A stretch of DNA of 64,000 bases, taken from NCBI RefSeq assembly GCF_003732275.1, contig NZ_MOBM01000038.1, positions 434,001 to 498,000 on the forward strand, read 5' to 3'. The position numbers and the translations under genes are program-made. Each line of letters opens with the position of its first letter. Position 1 is the stretch's first letter. Origin of the DNA: Pseudomonas frederiksbergensis (GTDB taxonomy: Bacteria > Pseudomonadota > Gammaproteobacteria > Pseudomonadales > Pseudomonadaceae). This document shows positions 16,957 through 26,148 of this stretch, piece by piece. The notes under the pieces were generated by a model, which saw nothing but the letters and a program-made list of their open reading frames with translations, was not told the DNA's origin and searched no databases.

Positions 16957-17445
16957 ATGCAGCTCGAAGGTTCCTGCCATTGCGGCGCAGTGTCGTTCAG
17001 CCTGACCAGCGCCCACCCCTACCCTTATCAGCGCTGCTATTGCTCGATCTGTCGCAAGACCCAGGGCGGTGGCGGCTATGCGATCAACCTGGGCGGCGAT
17101 GCCGACAGCCTCAAGGTGCATGGTCGCAAGCACATCTCGATTTACCATGCGCGGCTCAAGGACGAAGGTGACAAACGCGCCCGCCGCAGCACCGCCGAGC
17201 GGCATTTCTGCTCTCTTTGCGGCTCGGGATTATGGCTGTTCAGCCCTGAATGGCCGGAGTTGATTCATCCGTTTGCCTCGGCCATCGACACTCCGTTGCC
17301 GGTACCACCGGAACATACGCACCTGATGCTCGGCTCCAAGGCGCCGTGGGTGGAAGTCGAGGCGCATCCGGGCGACCAGCAGTTCGACGTCTACCCCGAA
17401 GAGTCCATCGCCCAATGGCATGAGCGCCTGGGTTTGAGCCGCTAA
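16957..17445 (+). CDS. GFA/CENP-V-type zinc protein
   Basis: A 162-residue protein of the glutathione-dependent formaldehyde-activating enzyme fold. Zinc ligands are in GSCHCGAVSF (residues 5-14), CYCSICRKTQGG and FCSLCGSGLW. Most GFA proteins have no proven formaldehyde activity. ATG at 16957 follows cggagg; the upstream open stretch is REP sequence. Confidence 0.88.
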   Translation: MQLEGSCHCGAVSFSLTSAHPYPYQRCYCSICRKTQGGGGYAINLGGDADSLKVHGRKHISIYHARLKDEGDKRARRSTAERHFCSLCGSGLWLFSPEWPELIHPFASAIDTPLPVPPEHTHLMLGSKAPWVEVEAHPGDQQFDVYPEESIAQWHERLGLSR

Positions 17446-17546
17446 GCCCGTTCACAGTCTTTGACAGTTTCCCGACAAAGCTCTCAAAGATTGCCGGCCG
17501 GCACCCGCTTAGCATGGGCGCATCCAACCTCCCTTCGGGTGCTCCC

Positions 17547-18335
17547 ATGTTCCGTTCGTTGTGTCTGCCGTTGACTTCATGCTGCCTGCTCATCTCTTCC
17601 GACTCATTGCACGCCGAAGACTGGCGCTACAGCTTGCGAGCCGGTGCCGCCAGCGTGCCGCGTTACAGCGGCAGTGACGAACGCGCAGTGGCACCGCTGT
17701 TGGGGGCAAAAATCACCAGCCCTTATGGGTTGTTTCTCGACACCGATAAGGGGCTGGGCTGGGCGTTTGACGAAGACGACTTCGGTTTGAGCGTGTACAT
17801 CGGCGCCAGTGATGTGCGCAAGGATCGCAAGACCGGTTTCAAAGGCTCGGATGAGCTCAATGGCATGGGCTCGATCAAGTCGCGGCCAGTACTGGGGCTG
17901 GACGGAACCTACCAGATGGGGCCGATCATCCTCGGCGCCACTTTCGAACATGCACTGGAAAAGGATGATGACGATCACGACACCGGCTCGGCCTGGAACC
18001 GACTGAAGCTGAGCATCAGCGCACCGCTTTATGACGGTGATCATGGCAAGCTCGTGGGCAGCCTCAACAGTCAGTTCGGCGACAGCAACTACGTGCGCAC
18101 CTGGTATGGCGTCAGCGCAGCGCAGGCATCGCGCAGTCAGTTTCGGGCCTATGACACACACGGTGGGCTGGTGAGTCGCGGGGCGGATTTGACCTGGTCG
18201 CTGCCGATCAATGATCAGTGGAGTGTTTCAACGGTGCTCGCCGTTCAGTACCTGGCCAATGATGCGGCGGACAGCCCGATTGTGGAGCGCCGGATGCAGA
18301 CGTCGTTGGTTGGGCAGGTGGTGTACAGCTTTTGA
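17547..18335 (+). CDS. MipA/OmpV-family outer-membrane protein
   Basis: A 262-residue beta-barrel protein with a signal peptide ending near SLHAED (about residue 24). It has RAGAASVPRYSGSDE, then LLGAKITSPYGLFLDT and alternating amphipathic strands, and it ends with an outer-membrane C-terminal phenylalanine (VVYSF). The family includes scaffold and MipA-like proteins; the exact role is unknown. It ends convergently toward the rstB-like gene, with a REPIN between. Confidence 0.87.
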   Translation: MFRSLCLPLTSCCLLISSDSLHAEDWRYSLRAGAASVPRYSGSDERAVAPLLGAKITSPYGLFLDTDKGLGWAFDEDDFGLSVYIGASDVRKDRKTGFKGSDELNGMGSIKSRPVLGLDGTYQMGPIILGATFEHALEKDDDDHDTGSAWNRLKLSISAPLYDGDHGKLVGSLNSQFGDSNYVRTWYGVSAAQASRSQFRAYDTHGGLVSRGADLTWSLPINDQWSVSTVLAVQYLANDAADSPIVERRMQTSLVGQVVYSF

Positions 18336-18359
18336 TGATGCGGTGTTGCAGATGGCCTC

Positions 18360-18432
18360 TTCGCGGGCAAGCCTCGCTCCTACAGGATTTGCGGCGTTCG
18401 CGAATGCGGTAGGAGCGAGGCTTGCCCGCGAA
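18360..18432. repeat. REPIN, variant TTCGCGGGCAAGCCTCGCTCC type
   Basis: Inverted arms at 18360-18383 and 18409-18432 flank tttgcggcgttcgcgaatgc. It lies between two convergent genes. Confidence 0.88.
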
Positions 18433-18454
18433 GGCGTACGCAAGAACAACACAG

Positions 18455-19741
18455 CTAATCCAGGTGCGCCCAGGTCATGCGAAACGACGCCCCGCCCCAC
18501 GGCGAATCCGTCACTTCCACTTGCCCGCCATGGGATTGCGACACCCGTCGCACCAGCGCCAGCCCCAAGCCAAACCCACCGGTGCGGCGGTCGCGGCTGG
18601 CGTCCAGGCGCGAGAACGGCTCGAAGATTTTCTCCCGCCCGTCCAGCGGCACGCCCGGCCCGTCGTCGTTGACCCGCACTTCGTAATGATCACCGGTGCG
18701 CACCAACGACACTTCCACCCGCTCCTCGGCATAGCGAATGGCATTGCGCAGCAAGTTGATCACCGCGCGGGCCATGAAACGCGGTTCGATACGAACTTCG
18801 TCGACCTGACATTCGACAATCAACAGCTGCACCCTGGCAGCCTCAGCCTCCAGCGCCACGCTGCCAACTACGCTGTCGAGCCAGTTGCTGGCCTGAATAT
18901 TTTCCCGCGTGATCACCGTGGCGCCGCGCTCAAGGCTGGCGTACGTCAGAAGCTCGGAAACCATCTCTTCCAGCTCGCCGAGGTCGGCGTACATGTCGGC
19001 AATCAGTTCGAGATTCTGGGTCGGATCGGATTGTTGCTTGAGCTGATCAAGTTCAAACGACAACCGCGCAATCGGCGTGCGCAGTTCATGGGACACCGCG
19101 TTGGTCAGCTCGCGCTGATTGGCGATCAGGCCTTCGATGCGTGCTGCCATCAGGTTGAAGTGTTCGGCCAGATCGCGAATGTTCGAACGCTTGGACAACT
19201 GGATGCGGGACGACAGGTCGTTATCGCCGAATCGCTCGGCGGCCAGGCGCAGTTTTTCCAGGTCGCGCCAGTGCGGGCGCACCCAGAATAACAACACGAA
19301 ACCGATCATCACCGCGATCATCAGATAGGCCGCGGCAATGTAAAACGACATCAGGCTCGGCTCGGCCGGCAGTTTGATGCTGAGCAGCTGCGAGCCGTCG
19401 TCAATGCGCGAGATGAATTGCGTGTACTTGTCGCGAATCACCAGCAGGCCCTGGGCCAACTCGGCTTTTTCCTCATCGGTCAGGGACAGTTGATCGGACT
19501 CGACCAGAGTCAGGCCCAAGCCGTAATGGGGGCGCACGGCTTCCAGTTGGCGCTCCCGGGCCGAACTGTCCAGGCCGCGCAACTGCTCGGCCAGCGACCA
19601 GGCCTGGCCCCGCCCCGCCTCTCGGTTGTAGCTCTGCATCTGACCGTCGAGAAGCGCATCGAACGTGCGCTCGACGGTTTGCAGGCCCAGTACCAGGCCA
19701 ACCGTCATCACCAGAAACAGCCCCAAAAACAACCGCAGCAT
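18455..19741 (-). CDS. rstB: Sensor histidine kinase, RstB-like
   Basis: A 428-residue inner-membrane kinase. Transmembrane helix 1 is about residues 3-20, a periplasmic sensor loop runs to about 150, helix 2 is about 152-172, and HAMP follows. The phospho-acceptor is in NAVSHELRTPIARL (near residue 240). The ATPase domain has RNAIRYAEE, NDDGPGVP and GFGLGLALVRR. Its ATG follows the stop of the response regulator directly (TAAATG), so the two are translated together. Similarity of the partner to RstA supports the name; the signal is unknown. Confidence 0.88.
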   Translation of the reverse strand: MLRLFLGLFLVMTVGLVLGLQTVERTFDALLDGQMQSYNREAGRGQAWSLAEQLRGLDSSARERQLEAVRPHYGLGLTLVESDQLSLTDEEKAELAQGLLVIRDKYTQFISRIDDGSQLLSIKLPAEPSLMSFYIAAAYLMIAVMIGFVLLFWVRPHWRDLEKLRLAAERFGDNDLSSRIQLSKRSNIRDLAEHFNLMAARIEGLIANQRELTNAVSHELRTPIARLSFELDQLKQQSDPTQNLELIADMYADLGELEEMVSELLTYASLERGATVITRENIQASNWLDSVVGSVALEAEAARVQLLIVECQVDEVRIEPRFMARAVINLLRNAIRYAEERVEVSLVRTGDHYEVRVNDDGPGVPLDGREKIFEPFSRLDASRDRRTGGFGLGLALVRRVSQSHGGQVEVTDSPWGGASFRMTWAHLD

Positions 19742-20446
19742 TTACAGCTCCCACGCAAACGGATTGAACAGGTAACCCTTGCCCCAGACTGTCTTGATGC
19801 ACACCGGCTCGCGCGGGTTGTCCTTGAGCTTGCCGCGCAATTTACTGATGTAGACGTCGACGCTGCGGTTTAGGCCGTCGAAGGCGATACCGCGCATGTT
19901 GAGAATGTCGTCGCGGGACAGAGTCTTGCCGGCGGCGCTGGCCAGCAACCATAGCAGTTCGAATTCCATGGTGGTGAGTTCAATGCCCTCACCCGCCAAT
20001 CGCACTTCGCGGCAGCTGCGGTCGATGCTCAGATGACCAAATTCCAACGAACTGCACACGCTGCTGTCTGGCATCTGACGGCGTTGCAAGGCGCGCAAAC
20101 GTGCCAGCAGCACCGGTGGTTTGATCGGTTTGATCACGTAGTCGTCGGCACCGGATTCCAGGCCGAGGATGTGATCGAGGTCGTCTTCCTTGGCGGTAAG
20201 AATGACGATCGGCGTGTCGGATACGCTGCGGATTTCGCGGCACACGTGCAGGCCACTCTGGCCCGGCAGCATCAGGTCGAGCACCACGATTTTCGGTGTG
20301 AAGTCGAGGAAAGCGGCCAACGCGAGATCACCGCGATGCACCTGTCGGACCTCGAAGCCGTGTTGGGACAGGAAATGCGCGATCAGCCCGGCAAGCTTTT
20401 CGTCGTCTTCCACCAGCAGTACTTTGCCAAAACCCAGGTTATCCAT
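19742..20446 (-). CDS. rstA: OmpR-type response regulator, RstA-like
   Basis: A 234-residue two-domain regulator. The receiver (about 8-120) has acidic pocket VEDDEK, phospho-acceptor in IVVLDLMLPGQSG and lysine in YVIKPIKPP. The winged helix (about 135-234) has TTMEFELLWLLA, LNRSVDVYISKLRGKL and ends KGYLFNPFAWEL, very like the E. coli RstA end GYLFAPHAWE. Note KPIKPP where most OmpR members have KPF. ATG at 20446 is chosen; the longer frame to 20527 would run through the miaE terminator zone. The pair is transcribed away from miaE. Confidence 0.88.
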   Translation of the reverse strand: MDNLGFGKVLLVEDDEKLAGLIAHFLSQHGFEVRQVHRGDLALAAFLDFTPKIVVLDLMLPGQSGLHVCREIRSVSDTPIVILTAKEDDLDHILGLESGADDYVIKPIKPPVLLARLRALQRRQMPDSSVCSSLEFGHLSIDRSCREVRLAGEGIELTTMEFELLWLLASAAGKTLSRDDILNMRGIAFDGLNRSVDVYISKLRGKLKDNPREPVCIKTVWGKGYLFNPFAWEL

Positions 20447-20525
20447 AACGACCGTTTGCCAACCCTTGAATGAAGTGGCCGGCATTATGGCGCCAATCGC
20501 GTTCGGGACGGTTATCGCAAGCAGC

Positions 20526-20552
20526 AAAAACCGGCCACGGGGGCCGGTTTTT
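20526..20552 (-). terminator. Intrinsic terminator of miaE
   Basis: aaaaaccggcc and ggccggttttt form a stem with A on one side and T on the other, so it can act in both directions. It lies 60 bases after the miaE stop and before the rstA-like gene. Confidence 0.8.
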
Positions 20553-20611
20553 GGCGATGTTTCATTCTTTTAAGAGTTTTTTACAAACAGGGTCAAAGAT
20601 CGCAGCCTTTA

Positions 20612-21220
20612 TCACGCCGCTACCGGCACACCACTGTGAAAGCGAAACTCCACATCCGGCGACTCGATCAACGCCTGCTCGGCGTCACGAACCTTCTCGA
20701 TCACCTGGGCGATGTCCTTGGCGTCACCGTACTGATAGGCCAGTTTCAGGTAACCCTGGAAATGCCGCGCCTCGCTTTTCAGCAGACCGAAGTAGAACTT
20801 GCCCAGTTCTTCATCCAGATGCGGCACCAACGCCTCGAAACGCTCGCAACTGCGGGCTTCGATGAAGGCGCCGACCACCAGCGTATCCACCAGCTTCACC
20901 GGCTCGTGGCTGCGCACCACTTTGCGCAGCCCCGAGGCGTAACGCCCGGCGGACAGCTGACGCAGCTCGATCTTGCGCTTTTTCATCAGGCGCATGACCT
21001 GCTCGTGATGCACCAGCTCTTCCCGGGCCAGACGCGACATCAGGTTGATCAGATCGACGTGGGAGTGGTATTTGGCAATCAGGCTCAACGCCGTGCTGGC
21101 CGCCTTGAATTCGCAGTTTTTGTGGTCGATCAGCAGGGTTTCCTGATCGGCCAGCGCGGCCTGGACCCAGCCAGCGGGCGTGCGGCAGCCAAGGAATTCG
21201 TGAATTTCGGGAAGGATCAT
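20612..21220 (-). CDS. miaE: tRNA-(ms2io6A)-hydroxylase MiaE
   Basis: A 202-residue di-iron monooxygenase that hydroxylates ms2i6A37 of tRNAs. It has the ferritin-like helices with iron ligands in DHKNCEFKAAS, REELVHHEQV, FIEARSCERF and KSEARHFQGY, which matches MiaE closely. ATG at 21220 is used; a GTG three codons upstream is possible. It is a monocistronic minus-strand gene divergent from the stress-protein gene. Confidence 0.94.
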   Translation of the reverse strand: MILPEIHEFLGCRTPAGWVQAALADQETLLIDHKNCEFKAASTALSLIAKYHSHVDLINLMSRLAREELVHHEQVMRLMKKRKIELRQLSAGRYASGLRKVVRSHEPVKLVDTLVVGAFIEARSCERFEALVPHLDEELGKFYFGLLKSEARHFQGYLKLAYQYGDAKDIAQVIEKVRDAEQALIESPDVEFRFHSGVPVAA

Positions 21221-21381
21221 GGGGCTCACGGATAAAAGGTACAGAACGAAGGGCGCCGATTATACCGGCCTGCCGACAGACCACCAGCCGCCAACCGTTG
21301 ATATGCATCAAGTCGCCGAATGCCGACCAGCAACTATAGTTGTCCAACGCAGTGTTTTTACCTTCCAGGGAGATTCCGATC

Positions 21382-22245
21382 ATGCAAGCCATTCGCAGCA
21401 TTCTGGTGGTCATCGAACCCGAGCACTCGGAGAGCCTGGCGCTCAAACGGGCCAAACTGATCGCCGGCGTGACCCAGGCCCATTTGCACCTGTTGGTCTG
21501 CGACAAAAAGCATGACCACGCTGGCATGCTGGGTGTGCTCAAGGCGGCCCTGCTGGAGGACGGTTACAGCGTCACCACCGAACAGGCCTGGAACGAAAGC
21601 CTGCACGAAACCATCGTCGATGTGCAGCAAGCCGAAGGCTGCGGGCTGGTGATCAAGCAGCATTTCGCTGACAGCCCGCTGAAAAAAGCCCTGCTGACCC
21701 CGGCGGACTGGAAACTGCTGCGCTACTGCCCTACTCCGGTGCTGCTGGTGAAAACCGCCAAGCCCTGGACCGGCGGCGTGATCCTGGCGGCTATCGATGT
21801 CGGCAACATCGACGGCGAACACCGCACCTTGCACGCCAGCATCATTGATCATGGCTACGATATCTCCAGCCTGGCCAAAGCCCATTTGCACGTGATCAGC
21901 GCCCATCCATCGCCGATGCTGTCGGCGGCCGACCCGACGTTTCAGCTAAAAGAAACCATCGAGGCCAGTTACCGCGAGCAGTGCAAGGCGTTCCAGGCCG
22001 AGTTCGACATTGATGATGACCATCTGCACATCGAGGAAGGTCCGGCGGATGTGTTGATTCCGTATATGGCCCATAAATTGGGGGCATCGGTGACGGTGAT
22101 CGGCACCGTGGCTCGGACCGGGTTGTCCGGGGCGTTGATCGGTAATACGGCGGAAGTGGTGCTGGATGCGCTGGAAAGCGATGTGCTGGTGCTCAAGCCG
22201 GATACGGTCATGGATCATCTGGAAGAGATCGTGACCCAGCATTGA
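21382..22245 (+). CDS. Tandem universal stress protein (UspE-like)
   Basis: A 287-residue cytoplasmic protein with two Usp domains. Domain 1 (about 1-140) begins QAIRSILVVIEPEHSESLAL and ends with CPTPVLLVK. Domain 2 (about 145-287) has GGVILAAIDVG and VIGTVARTGLSGALIGNTAE, a nucleotide-loop-like segment, then SDVLVLKP. The ATG at 21382 follows cagggagattccg; the longer frame from 21340 is less likely. Confidence 0.9.
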   Translation: MQAIRSILVVIEPEHSESLALKRAKLIAGVTQAHLHLLVCDKKHDHAGMLGVLKAALLEDGYSVTTEQAWNESLHETIVDVQQAEGCGLVIKQHFADSPLKKALLTPADWKLLRYCPTPVLLVKTAKPWTGGVILAAIDVGNIDGEHRTLHASIIDHGYDISSLAKAHLHVISAHPSPMLSAADPTFQLKETIEASYREQCKAFQAEFDIDDDHLHIEEGPADVLIPYMAHKLGASVTVIGTVARTGLSGALIGNTAEVVLDALESDVLVLKPDTVMDHLEEIVTQH

Positions 22246-22270
22246 AATCTGCGGTGCCCGGCAGGACGCC

Positions 22271-22345
22271 ATCGCGAGCAGGCTCGCTCCCACATTGGAT
22301 CTGTGGCGCTCACAAATCCCCTGTGGGAGCGAGCCTGCTCGCGAT
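22271..22345. repeat. REPIN, GCGAGCAGGCTCGC type
   Basis: Opposed copies with a 25-base loop between the stress-protein gene and the convergent DUF1289 gene, five bases before the latter's stop. Confidence 0.9.
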
Positions 22346-22349
22346 GCTC

Positions 22350-22820
22350 TTAACCGCCGAACGCATCCTTGAGAAACCCCGGCGCAATGTAGCGCTGGTA
22401 ATGCGCCTCAGACAGCAGGAAAAATTCCCGATCAATGGCATCGCGCAATTCCGGGAGGTTCCAGTCGCGGAACTCCGGCAGCAGCACCATCCCGTAGGCT
22501 TCCAGATTATTGATGACCCGCGCGCCCCGGGCGATCAGCTGATAAGCCCAGCAATATTCCGACTGATGCGGCACAAAACGAATCTTGCGCTGCTCCAGCT
22601 GCAGACGCAGCAACGCGGGATCGAAAATCTCTATCTTGCTGGCCATCACCTGCGACAACAATTGCTCAAGACGCAGCCACACCGCGCGTTTTTCTTCCTC
22701 GTTGTAACCGTTCCAGTGAATCACTTCATGGTGGAAACGCTTGCAGCCACGGCACACCAGATCACCGTAAACAGTGGAGCAGAGGCCGACGCAGGGGGTC
22801 TTGATGGTCTGATTGGGCAT
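22350..22820 (-). CDS. DUF1289 domain protein
   Basis: A 156-residue protein. Residues about 8-55 are the cysteine-rich DUF1289 region (TPCVGLCSTVYGDLVCRGC followed by KRFHHEVIHWNGY). The rest is helical and unclassified. Four cysteines suggest metal or Fe-S binding. ATG at 22820 is preferred over a GTG at 22835. Confidence 0.82.
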   Translation of the reverse strand: MPNQTIKTPCVGLCSTVYGDLVCRGCKRFHHEVIHWNGYNEEEKRAVWLRLEQLLSQVMASKIEIFDPALLRLQLEQRKIRFVPHQSEYCWAYQLIARGARVINNLEAYGMVLLPEFRDWNLPELRDAIDREFFLLSEAHYQRYIAPGFLKDAFGG

Positions 22821-22903
22821 AGGTAGGCAAAACACGGGAAAGCAGAACAGGTCGGCATGTTAGCCCTTTGTCTAACATTCATCACCCCTCAAAGTTTGGG
22901 GCC

Positions 22904-23009
22904 TCAGGGTCTGTTGGACTTTGGTGACGGCCGCGACGGATGCCCGCGCCTTGCCCCGCACACGTTGGCCCAGCAACGCAGCTCACCACCAAAGTCCAAT
23001 AGACCCTGA
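22904..23009. repeat. About 23-bp inverted repeat flanking 60 bases, MITE-like
   Basis: tcagggtctgttggactttg (from 22904) faces its inverted copy, ending agaccctga at 23009, with one or two mismatches. The inside is GC-rich with no open frame of note. It is unrelated to the REP types seen elsewhere in the window. Confidence 0.6.
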
Positions 23010-23070
23010 CTTACCTTTAATTTTTTTTTGCCGTAGAATCAGCCAGCCTTTTAAGGCGCCAATGTCCGTT

Positions 23071-23210
23071 AGAAGCTGTTTTCAAAGCGTCACGAGCACA
23101 GTCGTTCCTTCAGAGCGGTGTTGGCGAAGGGTTTTTCAGCGGTGAAAAACCTGACGCCAACCCTCATCAGCTCCCCGTTCTGCAGGCGTAAAACTTTGAA
23201 AGCAGCTTCT
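23071..23210. repeat. Nested palindromes upstream of acnB
   Basis: Outer arms agaagctgttttcaaag (23071-23087) and ctttgaaagcagcttct (23194-23210) pair with one mismatch. Inside, gttggcg (23120-23126) pairs with cgccaac (23155-23161). Innermost, ggtttttca (23130-23138) pairs with tgaaaaacc (23143-23151). It may be a mobile-element remnant or a folded leader in the 510-base gap before acnB. Confidence 0.6.
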
Positions 23211-23330
23211 GTAAGGAATTGCCGGTAATTCTGGCTAAGCGGCCCACAACGCCACGCAGCGCATGAGTACGGCAATTTCGGGATGAGCGTCCCGGACACC
23301 CATTTGGGACCACTGATGAGGGTAATAACT

Positions 23331-25931
23331 GTGCTTGAAGCCTACCGCAAACATATCGAAGAGCGTGCAGCACTGGGTATCGTTCCCCAGCCGCTTAACG
23401 CCGAACAAACTGCAGGCCTGGTCGAGCTGCTGAAGAATCCCCCGGCTGGCGAAGAAGCCTTCCTCGTTGACCTGATCACCAATCGCGTTCCGCCAGGCGT
23501 GGACGAAGCGGCCTATGTAAAGGCCGGTTTCCTCTCTGCCCTCGCCAAAGGCGAAGCCAAATCCCCTCTGATCGACAAGAAACGCGCTGTTGAACTGCTC
23601 GGCACCATGCAGGGTGGCTACAACATCGTGACGCTGGTCAATCTGCTGGACGACGCCGAACTGGCACCAGTAGCCGCCGAAGAGCTCAAGCACACCCTGC
23701 TGATGTTCGACGCCTTCCACGACGTGGCTGAACGTGCCAAGAACGGCAACGTTCACGCCAAAGGCGTTCTGCAATCCTGGGCCGACGGCGAGTGGTTCAA
23801 GAACCGCCCTGTGCTGGCCGACAAGATCAGCCTGCGCGTGTTCAAGGTGACTGGCGAAACCAACACCGACGACCTGTCCCCTGCTCCTGATGCCTGGTCC
23901 CGCCCGGACATCCCGCTGCACGCCCTGGCCATGCTGAAAATGGCTCGCGACGGCATCGTGCCGGACGTACAAGGCTCCATCGGTCCGATGAAGCAGATCG
24001 AAGAAATGCGCAACAGCGGCTTCCCGATCGCCTACGTCGGTGACGTGGTCGGTACCGGTTCGTCGCGTAAATCGGCCACCAACTCGGTGCTGTGGTTCTT
24101 CGGCGACGACGTGCCTTTCGTGCCGAACAAGCGTGCTGGCGGCTTCTGCTTCGGCAGCAAGATCGCTCCGATCTTCTACAACACCATGGAAGATGCCGGC
24201 GCACTGCCAATCGAATTCGACGTAACCAACATCAACATGGGCGACGTGATCGATCTGTACCCGCACGCTGGCAAAGTCTGCAAGCACGGTACCGACGAAG
24301 TCATCACCACCTTCGAAATGAAGACCCCTGTGCTGTTGGACGAAGTCCGTGCCGGCGGTCGTATTCCGCTGATCATCGGCCGTGGCCTGACCGATAAGGC
24401 TCGCGCCGAACTGGGTCTGCCAGCGTTCGACCTGTTCAAGAAACCGGATGCCCCGATCGAAAGCACCAAGGGTTTCACCCTGGCGCAGAAAATGGTCGGC
24501 AAGGCGTGCGGCGTAGCCGGTGTGCGTCCAGGCACCTACTGCGAACCGAAGATGACCACCGTGGGTTCTCAGGACACCACCGGTCCAATGACCCGTGACG
24601 AACTGAAAGACCTGGCGTGCCTGGGCTTCTCCGCTGATCTGGTGATGCAGTCGTTCTGCCACACCGCGGCTTATCCAAAGCCGATCGACGTGACCACCCA
24701 CCACACCCTGCCTGACTTCATCATGACCCGCGGCGGCGTTTCCCTGCGTCCGGGCGACGGCATCATCCACAGCTGGCTGAACCGCATGCTGCTGCCGGAC
24801 ACCGTCGGCACCGGTGGTGACTCGCACACCCGTTTCCCGATGGGCATTTCGTTCCCGGCCGGTTCCGGTCTGGTCGCATTCGCCGCTGCCACTGGCGTGA
24901 TGCCGCTGGACATGCCGGAATCGATCCTGGTGCGTTTCAAAGGCGAGATGCAACCGGGCGTCACCCTGCGTGACCTGGTTCACGCCATTCCTTACTTCGC
25001 AATTCAGGCTGGCCTGCTGACCGTCGAGAAGAAAGGCAAGAAGAACGCCTTCTCCGGCCGAATCCTGGAAATCGAAGGCCTGGACAACCTGAGCATCGAA
25101 CAGGCTTTCGAGCTGTCCGACGCCTCGGCCGAACGTTCGGCTGCCGGTTGCACCATCAAGCTGTCGAAAGAGTCGATCACCGAATACCTGCAATCGAACA
25201 TCACCCTGCTGCGCTGGATGATCGGTGAAGGCTACGGTGATGTGCGTACCCTGGAACGTCGTGCTCAAGCGATGGAAGCCTGGATCGCCAACCCTGAGTT
25301 GATGGTTGCCGACGCTGACGCCGAATACGCTGAAGTCATCGAAATCGACCTGGCCGACATCAAAGAGCCTGTGCTCTGCGCGCCAAACGATCCGGACGAC
25401 GCCCGTCTGCTGTCCAGCGTTGCTGGCGAGAAGATCGACGAAGTGTTCATCGGTTCGTGCATGACCAACATCGGTCACTTCCGCGCTGCCGGCAAGTTGC
25501 TGGAACAGGTCAAGGGTCAGCTGCCAACCCGTCTGTGGCTGTCGCCGCCGACCAAAATGGACGCTCACCAGCTGACCGAAGAAGGCTACTACGGCATCTA
25601 CGGCAAGGCCGGCGCACGCATGGAAATGCCAGGCTGCTCGCTGTGCATGGGCAACCAGGCACGTGTAGAGCCGAACTCGACTGTGGTGTCGACGTCGACC
25701 CGTAACTTCCCGAACCGTCTGGGTGACGGCGCGAACGTCTACCTGGCTTCGGCCGAGCTGGCGTCCGTTGCGTCCATCCTGGGTCGCCTGCCGACCGTCG
25801 AGGAGTACATGGAATACGCTGGCAAGATCGACAGCATGGCGGCCGATGTTTACCGCTACCTGTCCTTCGACCAGATCGCCGAGTTCCGTGAAGCTGCTGC
25901 GAACGCCAACATCCCGGTCGTTCAAGCCTAA
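23331..25931 (+). CDS. acnB: Bifunctional aconitate hydratase 2 / 2-methylisocitrate dehydratase
   Basis: A TCA-cycle enzyme interconverting citrate and isocitrate with a [4Fe-4S] cluster. The 866 residues match AcnB throughout: the HEAT-like start LEAYRKHIEERAALGI, swivel segment GTGSSRKSATNS, SFCHTAAYPKP with the first cluster cysteine, GTGGDSHTRFP, and GCSLCMGNQAR with the other two cysteines. GTG at 23331 is the start because E. coli AcnB begins at the same place and gaggg lies about 10 bases upstream; the longer frame from 23283 adds a non-conserved extension. A terminator follows. Confidence 0.96.
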   Translation: MLEAYRKHIEERAALGIVPQPLNAEQTAGLVELLKNPPAGEEAFLVDLITNRVPPGVDEAAYVKAGFLSALAKGEAKSPLIDKKRAVELLGTMQGGYNIVTLVNLLDDAELAPVAAEELKHTLLMFDAFHDVAERAKNGNVHAKGVLQSWADGEWFKNRPVLADKISLRVFKVTGETNTDDLSPAPDAWSRPDIPLHALAMLKMARDGIVPDVQGSIGPMKQIEEMRNSGFPIAYVGDVVGTGSSRKSATNSVLWFFGDDVPFVPNKRAGGFCFGSKIAPIFYNTMEDAGALPIEFDVTNINMGDVIDLYPHAGKVCKHGTDEVITTFEMKTPVLLDEVRAGGRIPLIIGRGLTDKARAELGLPAFDLFKKPDAPIESTKGFTLAQKMVGKACGVAGVRPGTYCEPKMTTVGSQDTTGPMTRDELKDLACLGFSADLVMQSFCHTAAYPKPIDVTTHHTLPDFIMTRGGVSLRPGDGIIHSWLNRMLLPDTVGTGGDSHTRFPMGISFPAGSGLVAFAAATGVMPLDMPESILVRFKGEMQPGVTLRDLVHAIPYFAIQAGLLTVEKKGKKNAFSGRILEIEGLDNLSIEQAFELSDASAERSAAGCTIKLSKESITEYLQSNITLLRWMIGEGYGDVRTLERRAQAMEAWIANPELMVADADAEYAEVIEIDLADIKEPVLCAPNDPDDARLLSSVAGEKIDEVFIGSCMTNIGHFRAAGKLLEQVKGQLPTRLWLSPPTKMDAHQLTEEGYYGIYGKAGARMEMPGCSLCMGNQARVEPNSTVVSTSTRNFPNRLGDGANVYLASAELASVASILGRLPTVEEYMEYAGKIDSMAADVYRYLSFDQIAEFREAAANANIPVVQA

Positions 25932-25945
25932 CGTTACAACGCCAT

Positions 25946-25984
25946 AAAAAACGCCGCCCATCGTGAGATGAGCGGCGTTTTTTT
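25946..25984 (+). terminator. Intrinsic terminator of acnB
   Basis: aaaaacgccgc pairs with gcggcgttttt around 15 bases and is followed by more T, 15 bases after the acnB stop. Confidence 0.9.
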
Positions 25985-26041
25985 ATGCCTGAAGAAATGT
26001 GGGACTCACTGCCTGGCTCACCTGAAGAACGAGGCGCCCCC

Positions 26042-26105
26042 ATCGCGAGCAGGCTCGCTCCCACAGAAACGGTGCAGAACCTGTGGGAGCGAGCCTGCTC
26101 GCGAT
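26042..26105. repeat. REPIN, GCGAGCAGGCTCGC type
   Basis: A compact pair with a loop of about 14 bases, between acnB and the permease gene. Confidence 0.9.
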
Positions 26106-26148
26106 AGCGGACTCACAGGCCCGCAGAAACGTCAGTGGTCACTCAAAT

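Noticed and set aside
23331..25931. acnB start at ATG 23283
   Set aside because: The extra 16 residues are not conserved, while the GTG at 23331 aligns with the E. coli AcnB start and has its own gaggg site.
23235..25961. A 908-codon minus-strand open frame opposite acnB
   Set aside because: It is a shadow of the high-GC third-position pattern of acnB; it has no family motifs, and acnB on the plus strand is unmistakable.
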